DNA of 34,561 nt. It comes from Clostridia bacterium. Lineage in GTDB: Bacteria; Bacillota; Clostridia; Oscillospirales; CAG-272. The stretch lies in contig JAFTSW010000004.1 in NCBI GenBank assembly GCA_017467085.1, positions 1-34,561 of the forward strand, written 5' to 3'. A model generated the notes under the pieces. That model was given only the letters and a program-made list of their open reading frames with translations, was not told where the DNA came from and ran no database searches. Both the position numbers and the translations under genes were made by a program. This document shows positions 33,598 through 34,561 of the stretch, in pieces. The number at the start of each line of letters is the position of its first letter. The first letter of the stretch is position 1.

Positions 33598-34251
33598 TTA
33601 TGCGTCTTGCCCTCGAATGGCGCAAATTGCCTCGGCATAATCCGCTTTTTTGAACACAGAGGAGCCCGCCACCAAGGCGTCCGCCCCTGCGGCAATAGCC
33701 AAGGGCGCATTCTCCGCGTGAATGCCGCCGTCAATTTCAAGCAGCACGGAGGCGCCGCTGTTCTGAATATCCTGCTTCAAGAGGTGCATCTTCTCCAAGG
33801 TTTCGGGAATAAGCTTCTGTCCACCGAAGCCGGGCTCTACCGACATAATCAAAACCAAGTCACAAAGGGAAAGATAGGGCAAAACCGCTTCCTTTGGCGT
33901 TTTGGGCTTGATGGAGAGTCCTGCCTTGACACCCTGCTCCCGAATGGCGGCAAGGGTTGCCGCCACGTCGCGGCACGCCTCTACGTGCACGGTTATCAGG
34001 TCGGCACCCGCCTTCACGAAGGAGGAGATATAACGAATAGGCTCCTCAATCATCAGATGCACGTCAAAAAACAAGGAGGTTTTATCACGCAAGGAGGCGA
34101 TAACGTCCGCCCCGAAGCTGATGTTGGGCACAAAGGCGCCGTCCATCACGTCCAAATGCAGCCAATCGGCTCCTGCTCTTTCAATCGCGGCAGCCTCCTC
34201 GCCCAAGCGAGAAAAATCAGCCGCCAAAAGCGAAGGCGCAATTTTAACCAT
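33598..34251 (-). CDS. rpe: Ribulose-phosphate 3-epimerase
   Basis: This cytoplasmic pentose-phosphate enzyme interconverts ribulose 5-phosphate and xylulose 5-phosphate. It has 217 aa and a TIM barrel. Metal and catalytic residues are in place: Ser7 (APSLLAAD), His32 and Asp34 (LHLDVMDG), His65 (DVHLMIE) and the late EIDGGI Asp. I start at ATG 34251 (MVKIAPSL), preceded by AAAGGG; the 25-residue extension upstream has no ribosome site and does not look like this family. In many Firmicutes rpe sits in the prpC-prkC-rsgA-rpe group; here it stands alone beside ispF. Confidence 0.95.
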   Translation of the reverse strand: MVKIAPSLLAADFSRLGEEAAAIERAGADWLHLDVMDGAFVPNISFGADVIASLRDKTSLFFDVHLMIEEPIRYISSFVKAGADLITVHVEACRDVAATLAAIREQGVKAGLSIKPKTPKEAVLPYLSLCDLVLIMSVEPGFGGQKLIPETLEKMHLLKQDIQNSGASVLLEIDGGIHAENAPLAIAAGADALVAGSSVFKKADYAEAICAIRGQDA

Positions 34252-34337
34252 TTTTTCTAACCCTTTCCATATGATTTTTTTACAAAAGGCGGTAAGAAAG
34301 CTGTGACTCTTCCCTGCCTTTTCCATATTCTGTTAAA
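34252..34337 (+). promoter_or_regulatory. Possible promoter of the structured RNA
   Basis: GTGACT (34303-34308) and TATTCT (34326-34331), each 4 of 6 to consensus, are separated by 17 bp. They would start transcription near 34338, exactly at the G-rich 5' arm of the first RNA stem. The match is modest. The rest of the stretch holds the rpe ribosome site on the other strand. Confidence 0.4.
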
Positions 34338-34481
34338 GGGGCTTGACGTTTTCATACAACCCAAGCACTTGGCTGAAAGCCCGTATCCCCTACCCGTTCG
34401 CCGATAGAAAAGCCAAGGAAGCGCCCACCAACCGAACGGAAGGATACTGCAAGGACTGTCGGAAACGGCAGTCCGTTTTTT
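34338..34481 (+). ncRNA. Candidate structured RNA of unknown class, with terminator
   Basis: This roughly 140-nt segment, antisense to its flanking genes, folds without mismatches into several stems. Stem A is GGGCTT (34339-34344) with AAGCCC (34377-34382). Stem B is GTATCC (34383-34388) with GGATAC (34442-34447), directly abutting A. Stem C, inside B, is CCGTTCG (34394-34400) with CGAACGG (34433-34439). The loops of A and C can kiss through CTTGGCT (34368-34374) and AGCCAAG (34411-34417). It ends in a terminator hairpin (34453-34474) with a GAAA loop and a T6 run. The wobble pair in that hairpin and the T-run fit the plus strand only. It does not match the RNase P, tmRNA, SRP, 6S or riboswitch consensus elements I can recall. 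Confidence 0.55.
34453..34481 (+). terminator. Terminator of the structured RNA
   Basis: A 9-pair stem (34453-34461 and 34466-34474, one G-T wobble) capped by a GAAA tetraloop is followed by G and T6. The T-run reaches into the convergent ispF stop codon. Confidence 0.88.
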
Positions 34482-34561
34482 ATGCGTTTTTATCGGAGCG
34501 AGGCACGCAGATACAAACCGCGTGGGCGGCGATGCCCTCCTTTTGCCCTGTAAAGCCGAGC
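34480..34561 (-). CDS. ispF: 2-C-methyl-D-erythritol 2,4-cyclodiphosphate synthase, C-terminal fragment
   Basis: Only the last 26 codons and the stop are in the window. The fragment reads LGFTGQKEGIAAHAVCICVP and ends RSDKNA. The GFTG-x-x-EGIAA-x-AV pattern is the conserved C terminus of IspF, the MEP-pathway enzyme that closes the cyclic diphosphate later used by IspG. The tail after the conserved strand is slightly longer than usual. A longer IspDF fusion cannot be excluded because the rest lies beyond the edge. No terminator on this strand separates it clearly from rpe, so readthrough into rpe is possible. Confidence 0.82.
   Translation of the reverse strand, partial: LGFTGQKEGIAAHAVCICVPRSDKNA

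Noticed and set aside
34338-34481. 6S RNA, SRP RNA, RNase P RNA, tmRNA or a riboswitch upstream of rpe
   Set aside because: No class-specific conserved blocks that I know were found, and the T-run, GNRA loop and wobble pair place the RNA on the strand opposite rpe.
1-34561. Mobile elements, CRISPR arrays, tRNA or rRNA genes
   Set aside because: I saw no transposase motifs, regular spacer-repeat arrays, tRNA-like cloverleaf segments or rRNA sequence anywhere in the window.

Overview
The window looks like a chromosomal segment of a gut-type Firmicutes bacterium, class Clostridia. The evidence is PolC-type DNA polymerase III, sigma-A promoters with near-consensus boxes and 17-bp spacers, AGGAGG-type ribosome binding sites, GSIII glutamine synthetase, and a pyrH-frr-uppS-cdsA-dxr-rseP-ispG-polC gene order typical of Firmicutes. 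Base composition is moderate and coding density is high. I see no phage, transposon, CRISPR, tRNA or rRNA. The family cannot be fixed from the sequence alone.

Layout. Positions 1-3115 hold the start of a probable ribbon-helix-helix protein, GSIII glutamine synthetase (minus) and a divergent LUD-domain protein. Positions 3240-16372 (minus) hold a seven-gene carbohydrate-uptake operon. In transcription order it is: a giant solute-binding protein, a permease pair, an NHL-propeller/Yip1 membrane protein, a DUF5696-like exported protein, and a second permease pair. It has one recognisable promoter and a strong terminator, but no ATPase or regulator. Positions 16373-16861 are non-coding: promoter, leader hairpin, terminator and three helically phased repeats. 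Then come mnmA (minus), a ROK glucokinase (plus), an ABC exporter half-transporter and a YfcE-like phosphodiesterase (minus), and a plus-strand operon of three small unrecognised proteins (21646-22500).

Positions 22534-33404 (minus) hold the housekeeping cluster pyrH, frr, uppS, cdsA, dxr, rseP, ispG, polC. It joins UMP phosphorylation, ribosome recycling, isoprenoid and undecaprenyl lipid supply, phospholipid precursor synthesis, regulated intramembrane proteolysis and replication. It has its own promoter. rpsB and tsf, which often precede pyrH, are absent from the window. Upstream lie rpe and the 3' end of ispF. Between rpe and ispF, on the opposite strand, is a candidate stand-alone structured RNA of about 140 nt ending in a GAAA-loop terminator.

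The observations most worth follow-up are the ATPase-less two-permease-pair operon with its exported partners, the unassigned structured RNA at 34338-34481, the three-gene small-protein operon, and the phased repeats at 16750-16835. All functional statements rest on reading motifs by eye; no database search was run.
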